A stretch of DNA of 64,000 nucleotides, from positions 1 through 64,000 of the forward strand of contig JAGYIL010000004.1 of the NCBI GenBank assembly GCA_018402545.1, given 5' to 3'. This DNA comes from Saccharospirillum sp. Lineage in GTDB: Bacteria > Pseudomonadota > Gammaproteobacteria > Pseudomonadales > Natronospirillaceae. Under the pieces are notes generated by a model. It had not been told where the DNA came from, ran no database searches, and was given only the letters and a program-made list of their open reading frames with translations. A program made the position numbers and the translations under genes. Positions 35,145 to 43,328 of the stretch are shown piece after piece (position 1 is the first letter of the stretch; the number at the start of each line of letters is the position of its first letter).

Positions 35145-36942
35145 GGGGTGCGGCTCCACGGTCAGAAGGGGCTGACTGGGCTGTATTTGCACCTGCCAGC
35201 GTCGCCAGTAATTGCGCTGCCACTTCGCGGCTGCGGTACCAGGAAAAAGTGTGGTTGGCCTCGGTGACCGGATGAATGCGAACCCCGAGCTTGCGCGCCA
35301 GTCTGGTCTTGGGTAGCCGGGTTTCGTCGGCCAAAATGTCCCAGCCCGGGTCCCGGTCCGAGAACACGAAGTTCACCTCAATGCCGGCTCGCACCAGTTG
35401 TTGCAAATCCCGGTTGAGTGGCGTTTCGGGAATGGGCTTGAGAATCCCGCTGATCTGATCACCCAGGGCCGCCAGGCGTTTGCGTGTGAAGCGAACCGCA
35501 TAGCCGGCGATATAGCCCAGGCTGGCCTGGCCTTTCAATAACTTTAACCAGCGTTTCGGGTCTTTCATGGCCTGCCGGTAGTAGGCGGTATCCTGATGCG
35601 TGGTTGATTCCCGGGGGATATCCAGCGACAGCCCTGGTCTCCAGTAAAACGTCAGCGGGTTGATGATCGCCAGTCGCTGCACCAGACCGGGTTGTTTCAG
35701 TGCGGTGTGCAGGGCGTGGTGGGCACCGGAACAAATGCCGCCCAGCGTGATCTCGTGCCCGGGAAAACGCTGCCGGATGTCGGCGAGCAGGGAAGCAACA
35801 TAGTCATTGGCGTCGGCCGGGTAACAGTGGTTTTCTTCGGCCACGGTTGCCCGGGCACTGTCACCCAGGTTCAACAGATCGAGCCGGACCGATGGAATAC
35901 CCTGCATCGCTGCTGCGCGGCAGAACTCGGTATAAGTGCGGTTCGGGCCAACATGATGCACCGACCCTGAGTTGATCAGCACCAGAACCGAAGCCCCCGG
36001 GGCCTCGTTAACCGGCTGGGTGATCAGATAAAACTGACCTTGCTGATCGCGCGTGGTGGTCTCTGTAAAGCGGCCCTCATGCCATTGATGGTTTGCAATA
36101 GCGATGCGTTCGAGCTGAGGGGGCGTTGTTGTGTCTTTGGGTGCGGGCACCACGGCACTGACGATCTGCGTTAACAGATCGACGGGAATTTCCGTGTATT
36201 GCGGCTCGGCCATCATGCCGGCATAGCCCTGGTACGGCTGGCAGACGGCGTCTACTTCCGCCAGGCTGGCCTGCAAGGCTTTGGCAGGTTGTTCACTGAA
36301 GCACAGCACGCGTTTGGCCGGCTGCAGGTCGGCACCGGAGATGGACAGCGCACTGAGCGCGGCCAGTGTTGCTTCGGTGTAGATGAACCCGCCCGACTCA
36401 ATAAAGTCGCTCTGGCTTTGAACTTCAGAAAAACGCGATGCGGCGGTGAGTTCACGCACCAGGCGCTTGCCGCTGGCCACCGGTTCAATCAACACCAGGT
36501 CGTCACCAGACTGGGCGGTCTGCACGGCCAGAGTTGCTCCGAGGCGCAGTCCCATCAGAGTGCACGCCAGGTCGGGGCGCTGACGTTTCAGATCATTGCG
36601 AACGGCGCCTATGGCGTCAATCCAGCGGTTAATCAGGTTGGGGGAAGTCAGGTCTGATCCGGCATTGCCGGTGCCCGGGTAGTCGAGTCGGGCGACGCAA
36701 CAGCCCGCCTCGGCCAACTGATCGGCCAGAAATTTCAGCGTACGGTGGCTGTGCACATACTCGTAGCCAATTGGCGGGCACAGCACCACCAGGTGGGTAG
36801 CGGGCCGATCAGCCGGCTGATGCAACCAGTAGAAAGTTTGGTCGTCGTTGTGCGCCAGCCAGCCCGCCTGGCGATGAATGGCCGGGGTAGGAGATGTGGC
36901 CGACAGTACGGTCGTTTTTGTTACTTCAGAGACGGTGGTCAT
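35137..36942 (-). CDS. Two-domain alpha/beta hydrolase (XrtA hydrolase 2 + hydrolase 1 fusion), copy B
   Basis: This 601-residue protein has the same two-domain layout as copy A at 29302-31050. The first domain has VVLCPPIGYEYVHSH and an elbow GLRLGA with Arg in the nucleophile position. The second domain has GICSGAHHA with Cys404 and the later SDRDPGWD and ANHTFSW for the Asp and His. An N-terminal stretch of about 20 residues is rich in Ser/Thr. It overlaps the GH2 gene by 4 nt upstream and the membrane acyltransferase downstream. Presumably the two copies act on different acyl thioesters or on different acceptors. Confidence 0.85.
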   Translation of the reverse strand: MTTVSEVTKTTVLSATSPTPAIHRQAGWLAHNDDQTFYWLHQPADRPATHLVVLCPPIGYEYVHSHRTLKFLADQLAEAGCCVARLDYPGTGNAGSDLTSPNLINRWIDAIGAVRNDLKRQRPDLACTLMGLRLGATLAVQTAQSGDDLVLIEPVASGKRLVRELTAASRFSEVQSQSDFIESGGFIYTEATLAALSALSISGADLQPAKRVLCFSEQPAKALQASLAEVDAVCQPYQGYAGMMAEPQYTEIPVDLLTQIVSAVVPAPKDTTTPPQLERIAIANHQWHEGRFTETTTRDQQGQFYLITQPVNEAPGASVLVLINSGSVHHVGPNRTYTEFCRAAAMQGIPSVRLDLLNLGDSARATVAEENHCYPADANDYVASLLADIRQRFPGHEITLGGICSGAHHALHTALKQPGLVQRLAIINPLTFYWRPGLSLDIPRESTTHQDTAYYRQAMKDPKRWLKLLKGQASLGYIAGYAVRFTRKRLAALGDQISGILKPIPETPLNRDLQQLVRAGIEVNFVFSDRDPGWDILADETRLPKTRLARKLGVRIHPVTEANHTFSWYRSREVAAQLLATLAGANTAQSAPSDRGAAPHG

Positions 36943-39404
36943 AACGTGTCGACCTCGGCGGCCAGGCGCACGGTACTGGCCAGATTCAGGGCGCTGAGGT
37001 GACCGCGCAAGCGGGTTTGGCCCGGCGCATCGGGTATCAGCCTCACGCGCTGTACCTGCCCCGGCAGCAGGTGCAGACCCTGGCGCGCCGCCTGCCAGCC
37101 AGTCAGGGTGATTTCGGCAAAATACACAAAGCGCTCGGCGCTCAGGGTCAGCCAGACGTCGTCGCCTTCGCGGGTTATGTCACAGCTCAGCCCGAGGCGG
37201 TCGCGGTCGTATTCAACGGGCAAATTCAGCCCGGCCGGGAAGTGGCAGTGCTGGCTGAGCAGGGCGTCGTTTTCGCCATAGAGCGACACAGCAATGACAT
37301 CCCAGGGTTCTGCACCAAAGTGATAGCTCGCGGTGGTGTCCTGAAAGCTGCCCAGCACTGAGTCCAGACTGGTCAGGGTGTTGCAGTACGGTGCCAGCGT
37401 GACTTCCTGTTCGTGTTCCAGAGTGTTGCCCCGGCCAGTATTGAGCAAGCTAACCTTAACCCGGGCATCGATGGTGGCGGGGGTTTCATTAATACACGAC
37501 AGACCGTGGCCATTCAGGCCCTGCGGTACCAGGCTCACCTGCACCGCCTGCCAGGCGGTGGCAACACCGTGCAGTGCCGGTTTGGCACCGCCGTCGCTGT
37601 CGAATAACCCCCAGCCTGCGCCGGGCACCAGGTCGTTCAACCACCAGATGAGGGCACCCTGGCAGGGGCTGGCGTTGCTGCGCCACAGGTGAAATGCCTG
37701 GCTCAGCAGGTAGCCGGTCAGCAGGCGGCTGCGCTGGGCGTAGCCGGCCGGGTCAACGGAGCGCAACTGCACCGGGTCACAGTGAAAATACTGGTGCAAA
37801 TAATGATCGCGAATGTCTTCGAAATCCCAGCCGCAGCCGGCATCCCGGGGCACGCCGGCTTTCCAGGCCGGGGTGTGGGTCAGCGGCGGTGTGGCACCAA
37901 AATGCCGGGCGGTAAAGGCATCGTCCGGCAAGTGTGAGTGCCCCAGGCATTCGGGACTGAACGGCACCTGGCTCAGTTGCAGGTCCTGTTCATCCCGGCG
38001 GTAGGCGCCCAGCCCGAAATAGTGCGCGAGGCCAGTATCGGTGTGGAACGGCAAGGCGCCATCGCACGGGGTTGAGGGCCAGTAGGGCCAGTCCGGGTTG
38101 GCATCGCGCAGCAGGGCGGGCAGGTGTTCTGCAAACCAGGGGTTACGCCAGCGTTCACGGGGCTGGCCAAGCATGGCGGCCTGTTGCTCGACTTCGCTGT
38201 TGCCGCACCAGGCAGCCACGGCGGCATACTGGCTGAGTCGGCGTGATTGTTGGCGCAGTTCGGCCGAGGCCGAGGCCAGCCAGTCCGGGTCGTCGTGGGG
38301 GTAGTCCATATTGGCGAAGGCGGCGTCCTGCCACACCAGCACGCCCAGCTCATCGCACAGGTCGTAAAACGCATCGGCTTCATACTGCATGGTGCCGCCG
38401 ATGCGCAGCATGGTCATGCCTGCATCCCGGGCTGCGGTGAGAATGCGCCGGGCCTTATCGGCATCGAATTCAAAGCCAGCCAGGTTACTGTGTGACCAGC
38501 AGGCACCGCGCATAAACAGCCGTTGCTGATTAATGTGGAAGCTTGGGGCTTTCCCGCTCAGGCTAACCGTCAGTTCCCGGAACCCAAGTTGAACGCGTCG
38601 CTCCGCCAGGCACCGGCCGCCCTGCGACAGTGCTAGGGTAACGGGGTGCCGGTGCGGAGTGCCCTGGCTGTGGACCTGCCAGCGTGTCAGGTCACCGAAC
38701 GACAGCGTTTTACCATTGCCAGAGAGGATAACCGGCGCCGCATCGCCCAACTGCAGCGTCAGCTGCTGGTCGTGCAGGGTGAACGCGGCGTCTTCGGGTG
38801 GCCGCGCTACAACCTGGCAGTCGTCGCCCTGTACCCGCGGGCACAGCGACCATTGATCGAGCCAGGCCTGCGCTTCAGTCAGCCATTCAAGCGGCTGGCA
38901 GGGCCCTGTCGCCCACTGCGACCCCGACCAGACGGTATGGCCAAGCAATGAGGTGCGGAACCAGCGCAGGTTGTTGTTAACCAGTCCGGTTTTCCACTGG
39001 GGCCGGGGCTTGCGCGCACTGAGTGCGTTGGCCAGAGACCGGAACCGCAGCGTTAGTTGCCGGGCGCTCGCGGGCATGGGCAAATAGTCGGTTGTGAAGG
39101 AGTTACTGCCCGAGAACACCAGTTGGTCGTCGAACCACACATCAAACAGTGTCGCCAGGCTGGCCAGGCGCAGCACGGCTTGGTCGGGACGTTCTGCGGG
39201 CAAGTCTAGCCGGTACCACCAGTCCCGTTCGCCAGGCTGGTTAACCGCCTGCCAGGGCATACCGTCGAGCTCACCGTCACACAAAAGTGCATTAACGGTC
39301 CGTGCTGCAGATATGGGTATCCAGTCTGACCCGGCTGGTGCGGCATCGGGTTCGGTGCTGGCCAGGTGCCACCCGGCGGCGTGAGTGAGAGACACAGCGC
39401 TCAT
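36939..39404 (-). CDS. GH2-like glycoside hydrolase (beta-mannosidase-type), cytosolic
   Basis: This 821-residue protein has a GH2 architecture: an N-terminal jelly-roll (YRLDLPAERPDQAVLRL, LFDVWFDDQLVF), a beta-sandwich, a TIM barrel from about 290 and C-terminal sandwiches. RGACWSHSNLAG, MLRIGGTMQYEADAFYDLCDELG and LVWQDAAFANMDYP are barrel landmarks. Glu404 in WCGNSEVE matches the acid/base and Glu485 in FSPECLG could be the nucleophile. There is no signal peptide. A glycosidase inside the biosynthetic operon may trim an intermediate or use the fold as a transferase. The stop overlaps the hydrolase gene start by 4 nt. Confidence 0.85.
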   Translation of the reverse strand: MSAVSLTHAAGWHLASTEPDAAPAGSDWIPISAARTVNALLCDGELDGMPWQAVNQPGERDWWYRLDLPAERPDQAVLRLASLATLFDVWFDDQLVFSGSNSFTTDYLPMPASARQLTLRFRSLANALSARKPRPQWKTGLVNNNLRWFRTSLLGHTVWSGSQWATGPCQPLEWLTEAQAWLDQWSLCPRVQGDDCQVVARPPEDAAFTLHDQQLTLQLGDAAPVILSGNGKTLSFGDLTRWQVHSQGTPHRHPVTLALSQGGRCLAERRVQLGFRELTVSLSGKAPSFHINQQRLFMRGACWSHSNLAGFEFDADKARRILTAARDAGMTMLRIGGTMQYEADAFYDLCDELGVLVWQDAAFANMDYPHDDPDWLASASAELRQQSRRLSQYAAVAAWCGNSEVEQQAAMLGQPRERWRNPWFAEHLPALLRDANPDWPYWPSTPCDGALPFHTDTGLAHYFGLGAYRRDEQDLQLSQVPFSPECLGHSHLPDDAFTARHFGATPPLTHTPAWKAGVPRDAGCGWDFEDIRDHYLHQYFHCDPVQLRSVDPAGYAQRSRLLTGYLLSQAFHLWRSNASPCQGALIWWLNDLVPGAGWGLFDSDGGAKPALHGVATAWQAVQVSLVPQGLNGHGLSCINETPATIDARVKVSLLNTGRGNTLEHEQEVTLAPYCNTLTSLDSVLGSFQDTTASYHFGAEPWDVIAVSLYGENDALLSQHCHFPAGLNLPVEYDRDRLGLSCDITREGDDVWLTLSAERFVYFAEITLTGWQAARQGLHLLPGQVQRVRLIPDAPGQTRLRGHLSALNLASTVRLAAEVDTL

Positions 39405-39408
39405 CGGA

Positions 39409-40386
39409 TCATTCCCGCATCAGTGTGCGAACCTGATCGACCGCTTGTTGCCAGTCGCCTGCCATCTGTTCCAGTGTGGTTAAATCCAGCGGCTTGTCGC
39501 GCGCAATGGCGCGGGCCAGCTGAAATTGCAGGGTTTTTGCGCCCTGGCTGATGCGCCCGAACGCCGCTGCCGCGTCGCCAAAGGGCAAGTCGGTTCGCTG
39601 GTTCAACCAGCGTAAATAGGCCTCGGCCAACCCATAACAGGCACCGAATTGCCGCAGGGTGGCAAAGGAGTAAAGGTGAAAATGAGCCATGCCGGCGCCT
39701 TTAACGGCCGGCAGGTCGTTAATGAAGGCTTCGATAAACAGCGTGAAGGGGTTGTGCCTGGGGATCATCGTGCACTGGCGGCGTAGCGAGTCCAGCGAGC
39801 GCTGTGTCAGCGTATCGGCATCGAGCGTGCCGGGTGTATGGTGCAGCTTAATGTACTCGACATAGGGCGGCAGCATGCGCTCGTGTACCAGACCGTGAGT
39901 CTGGAACAGCTTGTCGAAATCTTCGCCACTGACCTGGTAGTAAGACTGGCCGTGAAAGTAACCCATGGCCCGTTCAGCAACGGAAATGCTGTTAACCGAC
40001 ACCGTCGATTTCACATGTTCGGTGTGATACGTCGTGCCCTGGGTATCGGGCAGGTAGCAGGAATCCAGTTCCACCAGCACCGGCCTCCCGGCCGCAACCT
40101 GCCGTTCGACGTGCTCGGCCAGGGTGTGCCAGGGGTTCATTTCCTGAATTTCAAAGCCGTAAAGCTGCCATAGGTCGACATGGGGGTATTTGAAAAATGT
40201 CCACTGATCGACTTCAAAATCGATCGCCAGGGTAAAGGCGAGACCGGCCACGGGGTCGAAACCCAGGGCGTGTATTTGTTCGATCAGCACATCGACGTAG
40301 CAGTTGGTTTCCGACCACACCCGGTCTTCGCCGTGCAGGGCGTGACGCTGATAGGTGCTTGGGTCCAAAGACACTATGTGTTTCAT
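39409..40386 (-). CDS. DUF1839 family protein
   Basis: This 325-residue soluble protein matches, from memory, the DUF1839 family. The N-terminal half has VELDSCYLPDT and TEHVKSTVSVNSI, a Cys/His arrangement reminiscent of papain-like BtrH-type acyltransferases that move acyl groups from a carrier protein to a sugar. The C-terminal half is helical. It has no transmembrane segment. Its neighbours are the acyl-CoA dehydrogenase and carrier protein 2 upstream and GH2 downstream. A transferase role is an inference from that context. The ATG has no obvious ribosome site. Confidence 0.7.
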   Translation of the reverse strand: MKHIVSLDPSTYQRHALHGEDRVWSETNCYVDVLIEQIHALGFDPVAGLAFTLAIDFEVDQWTFFKYPHVDLWQLYGFEIQEMNPWHTLAEHVERQVAAGRPVLVELDSCYLPDTQGTTYHTEHVKSTVSVNSISVAERAMGYFHGQSYYQVSGEDFDKLFQTHGLVHERMLPPYVEYIKLHHTPGTLDADTLTQRSLDSLRRQCTMIPRHNPFTLFIEAFINDLPAVKGAGMAHFHLYSFATLRQFGACYGLAEAYLRWLNQRTDLPFGDAAAAFGRISQGAKTLQFQLARAIARDKPLDLTTLEQMAGDWQQAVDQVRTLMRE

Positions 40387-40438
40387 AAGCAGCGCTGGCC
40401 GGCTTTGTACAGCCCGGCCTCTCCTTGCGTTCCGGGTG

Positions 40439-41614
40439 TTAGCTTTCCTTAACCACTACTTGCATGGTGGCATTGTGCCCGCGTATCCGGTCGTTGTTGA
40501 CCATCAGTGCGGCGCCATGGGCATCGCGCAGTTCGCGGCACAGACTGTATTTTCCATCGTTGCGATAGCCGCCGATACCGACGATTTGCAACGCCTTGCT
40601 GACGACATCGACCACCATTTCCGAACAGCGGGTTTTTACGTTGTTCACCTGAATGGCAAAACCGTACTTTTCGGCCTGGAACAGGTTATTGTCATCGAGC
40701 ATCGCCTGGTAAGCCTGCATGGCACCAGCCAGCCCGCCTTTCATGCTGAACAGAACTTCATCCAGCTCGGCCAGGCGCAAGGCGGTCACCTGGGGCAGTT
40801 CATCGCTGCGGCGCATCATATCGCGCACAGCCAGCCGGGCCTTGTTGGTCGCACCCTGGGCCATGCCAGTCCAGAGAGAACCCCAGGTGAGGTGCGATAC
40901 CGGGTGCATGGTATGCGCCAGCACCACCGAGAAAGGGGTAGGCAGAATTTGATCTTTATGGCCGTGAGCTTCCAGTGTGAAGCCGGCACTGCAGGTGCCG
41001 CGAAAGCCCAGAGTGTCCCAGCCGGTCAGCGGGGTTAGGTTGGTTTTCTGGGTTTCCACCAATACCTGAACCTGGTCGCTGGCCGGGGCATCTTTATGGC
41101 TGCGGCAGGTAACCAGAATGGCATCGGAATGCAAAGCGTAGGAGATAACCGGCGCCTGCTTGGTCAGGGTGAACTGATCATCGGCAACTTCAACGTGGCA
41201 GATGCTGGAACGCAAATCACCGCCCACGCCCATTTCAGTTGTGGCCGATGCCAGCAACAGCTGCTGTTCGCACATCTGACGTAAATAACGGCTGAAGTAG
41301 GCGGAGTCCTGACCATGGTGAACGATGCAGGCCACCTGAATCTGGTGCATGGCGTAAATCATCGCGGTCGACGAGCAATAGTGGCCGAGAATCCGGCACA
41401 GCTCGGATACTTCAGTAAGGCTCAGGCCGTCGCCGCCAAAGCTTGTAGGTACATAGCTCGACAACAGGCGCTCGCTGCGCAAGGCAGCAAAGGCTTCGTG
41501 CGGGAAACGGGCTTGCTGGTCTACGTCGTCGGCGTGAGCGGCAACAACGCTCTGCCCCAGTTCATGAACGGCGGCTTTTATTTGAGCGAAGGTTCTCAGT
41601 GCGTGTGCTTCCAT
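40439..41614 (-). CDS. Acyl-CoA dehydrogenase family flavoprotein
   Basis: This 391-residue FAD enzyme has an N-terminal helical domain, a middle beta domain (LASATTEMGVGGDLRSS, ITKQAPVIS-like) and a C-terminal helical domain (KTRCSEMVVDVVSKALQIVG). The family oxidises an acyl or aminoacyl thioester at the alpha-beta bond. Next to a carrier protein and an aminoacyl-type ligase, the likely substrate is carrier-bound, as for PltE acting on prolyl-S-PltL. AGGAG lies 8 bases before the ATG. It is 54 bp downstream of carrier protein 2. Confidence 0.9.
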   Translation of the reverse strand: MEAHALRTFAQIKAAVHELGQSVVAAHADDVDQQARFPHEAFAALRSERLLSSYVPTSFGGDGLSLTEVSELCRILGHYCSSTAMIYAMHQIQVACIVHHGQDSAYFSRYLRQMCEQQLLLASATTEMGVGGDLRSSICHVEVADDQFTLTKQAPVISYALHSDAILVTCRSHKDAPASDQVQVLVETQKTNLTPLTGWDTLGFRGTCSAGFTLEAHGHKDQILPTPFSVVLAHTMHPVSHLTWGSLWTGMAQGATNKARLAVRDMMRRSDELPQVTALRLAELDEVLFSMKGGLAGAMQAYQAMLDDNNLFQAEKYGFAIQVNNVKTRCSEMVVDVVSKALQIVGIGGYRNDGKYSLCRELRDAHGAALMVNNDRIRGHNATMQVVVKES

Positions 41615-41668
41615 GCGTTTTCTCCTGTTCTTCTACAATAGAACTGAACATGCCACCGACATTTGCGG

Positions 41669-41908
41669 TCAGGCACTCAGCTCTTCTACCGCGTCGTTTA
41701 ACGCAGCAATGCTTTCAAAGGTTTGCCGGGACAGGCGGTTATCGTCGAATTCGATGTCGAATTCGTCTTCGAGAGAGAGCATCAGATTGACGGTGGTCAG
41801 CGAGGTCAGCCCGACGGAATACAGGTCGTCTGAATCCTGAATGTCATTGATATCTTTGGACAGCTTGACGGACTTGGCGACAATACTGCGAATCCTTTCC
41901 TGGTACAC
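41669..41908 (-). CDS. Acyl carrier protein 2
   Basis: This 79-residue carrier protein has the phosphopantetheine Ser36 in VGLTSLTTVNL and the acidic LEDEFDIEFDD following. It differs clearly from carrier protein 1 at 32.7 kb, which suggests distinct loading enzymes. The start is a GTG with AAGGGA about 11 bases upstream. It stands just before the acyl-CoA dehydrogenase gene, so it is the probable carrier of that enzyme's substrate. Confidence 0.9.
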   Translation of the reverse strand: MYQERIRSIVAKSVKLSKDINDIQDSDDLYSVGLTSLTTVNLMLSLEDEFDIEFDDNRLSRQTFESIAALNDAVEELSA

Positions 41909-41978
41909 GGCGTATGCTCCCTTCTACATCTGTAGTGAGTATATTCAGTTTTAGGTAAATTTCCACGCTCTAACGTTG

Positions 41979-43010
41979 TCAGAAAGCGTAGCGTCGTTCT
42001 TTGAACCATTCCAGCCAGCTGCAGTATTGGCGAAAGTCACTGAGCTTGTCGGGAAAGGCGAATCGCCTCAGCGCGAACAGATTGTTATGTGCATCGGCAC
42101 CCAGGTCAATGTAACCCGCATCGGCTGACATGGCGGCCTTTAGGCCTATGTGCTGGGCAATGGCCATTTCACGCGGGCCAAAATCCACCCCGCTGCGCCC
42201 GGTGGGGTAACAGAAAACCGGCAGTGGGTGTTTGAGTTCGGCTTTCAGACGGCTCCAGCTGTGGCGAATTTCCCGCTCGGCATCGGCCAGCGACTGCGCT
42301 TGTAAAATATTGTGTCGGTGCGAATGGGGGCCGAATTCCACACCCTGGGATTCCAGCGCCCGGGCTTGCGACCAGGAAATGGCCCGGTAAGCCGGTGGCG
42401 GCAAGGGCGGCAGATCACATCCCAGTTGGTGGCTGATGTCTTCCACAAAGGCATCGTACCCGGTGCCATCCTGCGCTTTGATGTAATTGCGCATAGACCG
42501 CATGCAGCGCCGGCGAGTGTCGCGGTCGGCGTTGTCCAGATGCCAGGTCTGGTCGCCAATGTGCACCTTCTGAGCGCTTTGCATGCGCGTCATGATCAGG
42601 TATTCCAGCTTATAATCCCACGACCACCATTCGTTGTCTGGCAGGCCAGTGGCGATAAAGATGGTGACCGGAACCTGAAATTCCTGAAAGATGGGCACGG
42701 CAATTTCAGCCTGGTCGTAGAAGCCGTCGTCCATGGTAAAGGCGACGGCTTTTTCGGGCAGGGGAGTCCCCTGGCTCAGGTGGTCGACCAGCGTGCGTAT
42801 CGAAATGGGCTTAAAGTTATTCTGACGGACGTAAGACAAGGCCGCGCGCAAGGTGTCTGGCTGGTGGCCATAGACGCCAAGGGGTTTATCCTGCATGCGA
42901 TGCAGCATGAATATGGGCAGGCACTGGTTGCGCAAGCCACCCATAAGGCGGTTCATGGGCGCGCTGGTCAATGCTTGAATTAGAGTGTTTTTGACGGTCA
43001 TCCGTAACAT
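41979..43010 (-). CDS. Polysaccharide deacetylase family protein
   Basis: This 343-residue NodB-type protein has an intact catalytic set: FTMDDGFYDQA for the Asp pair and FGPHSHRHN for the HxxxH metal ligands. CYPTGRSG gives the later motif. It is cytosolic or membrane-associated by sequence. It is the first gene of the operon that continues through the carrier proteins. It may remove acetyl from an N-acetyl sugar before acylation with the group built by the module, but that is inferred. Confidence 0.85.
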   Translation of the reverse strand: MLRMTVKNTLIQALTSAPMNRLMGGLRNQCLPIFMLHRMQDKPLGVYGHQPDTLRAALSYVRQNNFKPISIRTLVDHLSQGTPLPEKAVAFTMDDGFYDQAEIAVPIFQEFQVPVTIFIATGLPDNEWWSWDYKLEYLIMTRMQSAQKVHIGDQTWHLDNADRDTRRRCMRSMRNYIKAQDGTGYDAFVEDISHQLGCDLPPLPPPAYRAISWSQARALESQGVEFGPHSHRHNILQAQSLADAEREIRHSWSRLKAELKHPLPVFCYPTGRSGVDFGPREMAIAQHIGLKAAMSADAGYIDLGADAHNNLFALRRFAFPDKLSDFRQYCSWLEWFKERRYAF

Positions 43011-43328
43011 CTCGTCTTTACTGCTGTTATCCTTAACAACGCCAACTTTGTCACAATTTGGCTGCCAGCGGAAGGGTTTTTAACGCTTTTTAAAGCGATT
43101 TTCAGAGGTGTTTGCAACCCCTGTTTGCCAGAGTGGTGTTCAAAAAATGCCAGTCCGGTTAATTCAGTTTATTGGCAAACACTGTGCAAACGATTGATTC
43201 TTATCAACTAACTGTCACTCTGCCTAGCTTGCCCACAGACATTTATTCGCCTTTCCACGGGCCAGTATAGTCGACTCTTTTCTCAGCCGTTTATTTTGCT
43301 TCAGATTCAGGTTTTGATTGCCTGGTTT
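43011..43328. other. 318-bp gene-free region upstream of the acylation operon
   Basis: AT-rich sequence lies between two minus-strand genes and probably holds the promoter for the operon running to 29.3 kb. No confident -10/-35 boxes were found on the minus strand. A sigma-54-like match exists only on the plus strand (see rejected items). Confidence 0.5.

Noticed and set aside
43172-43188. Sigma-54-like site (TTGGCA-N7-TGCA) in the region upstream of the acylation operon
   Set aside because: The spacing fits, but it faces the plus strand and would read antisense into the femAB gene; there is no plus-strand gene to serve.
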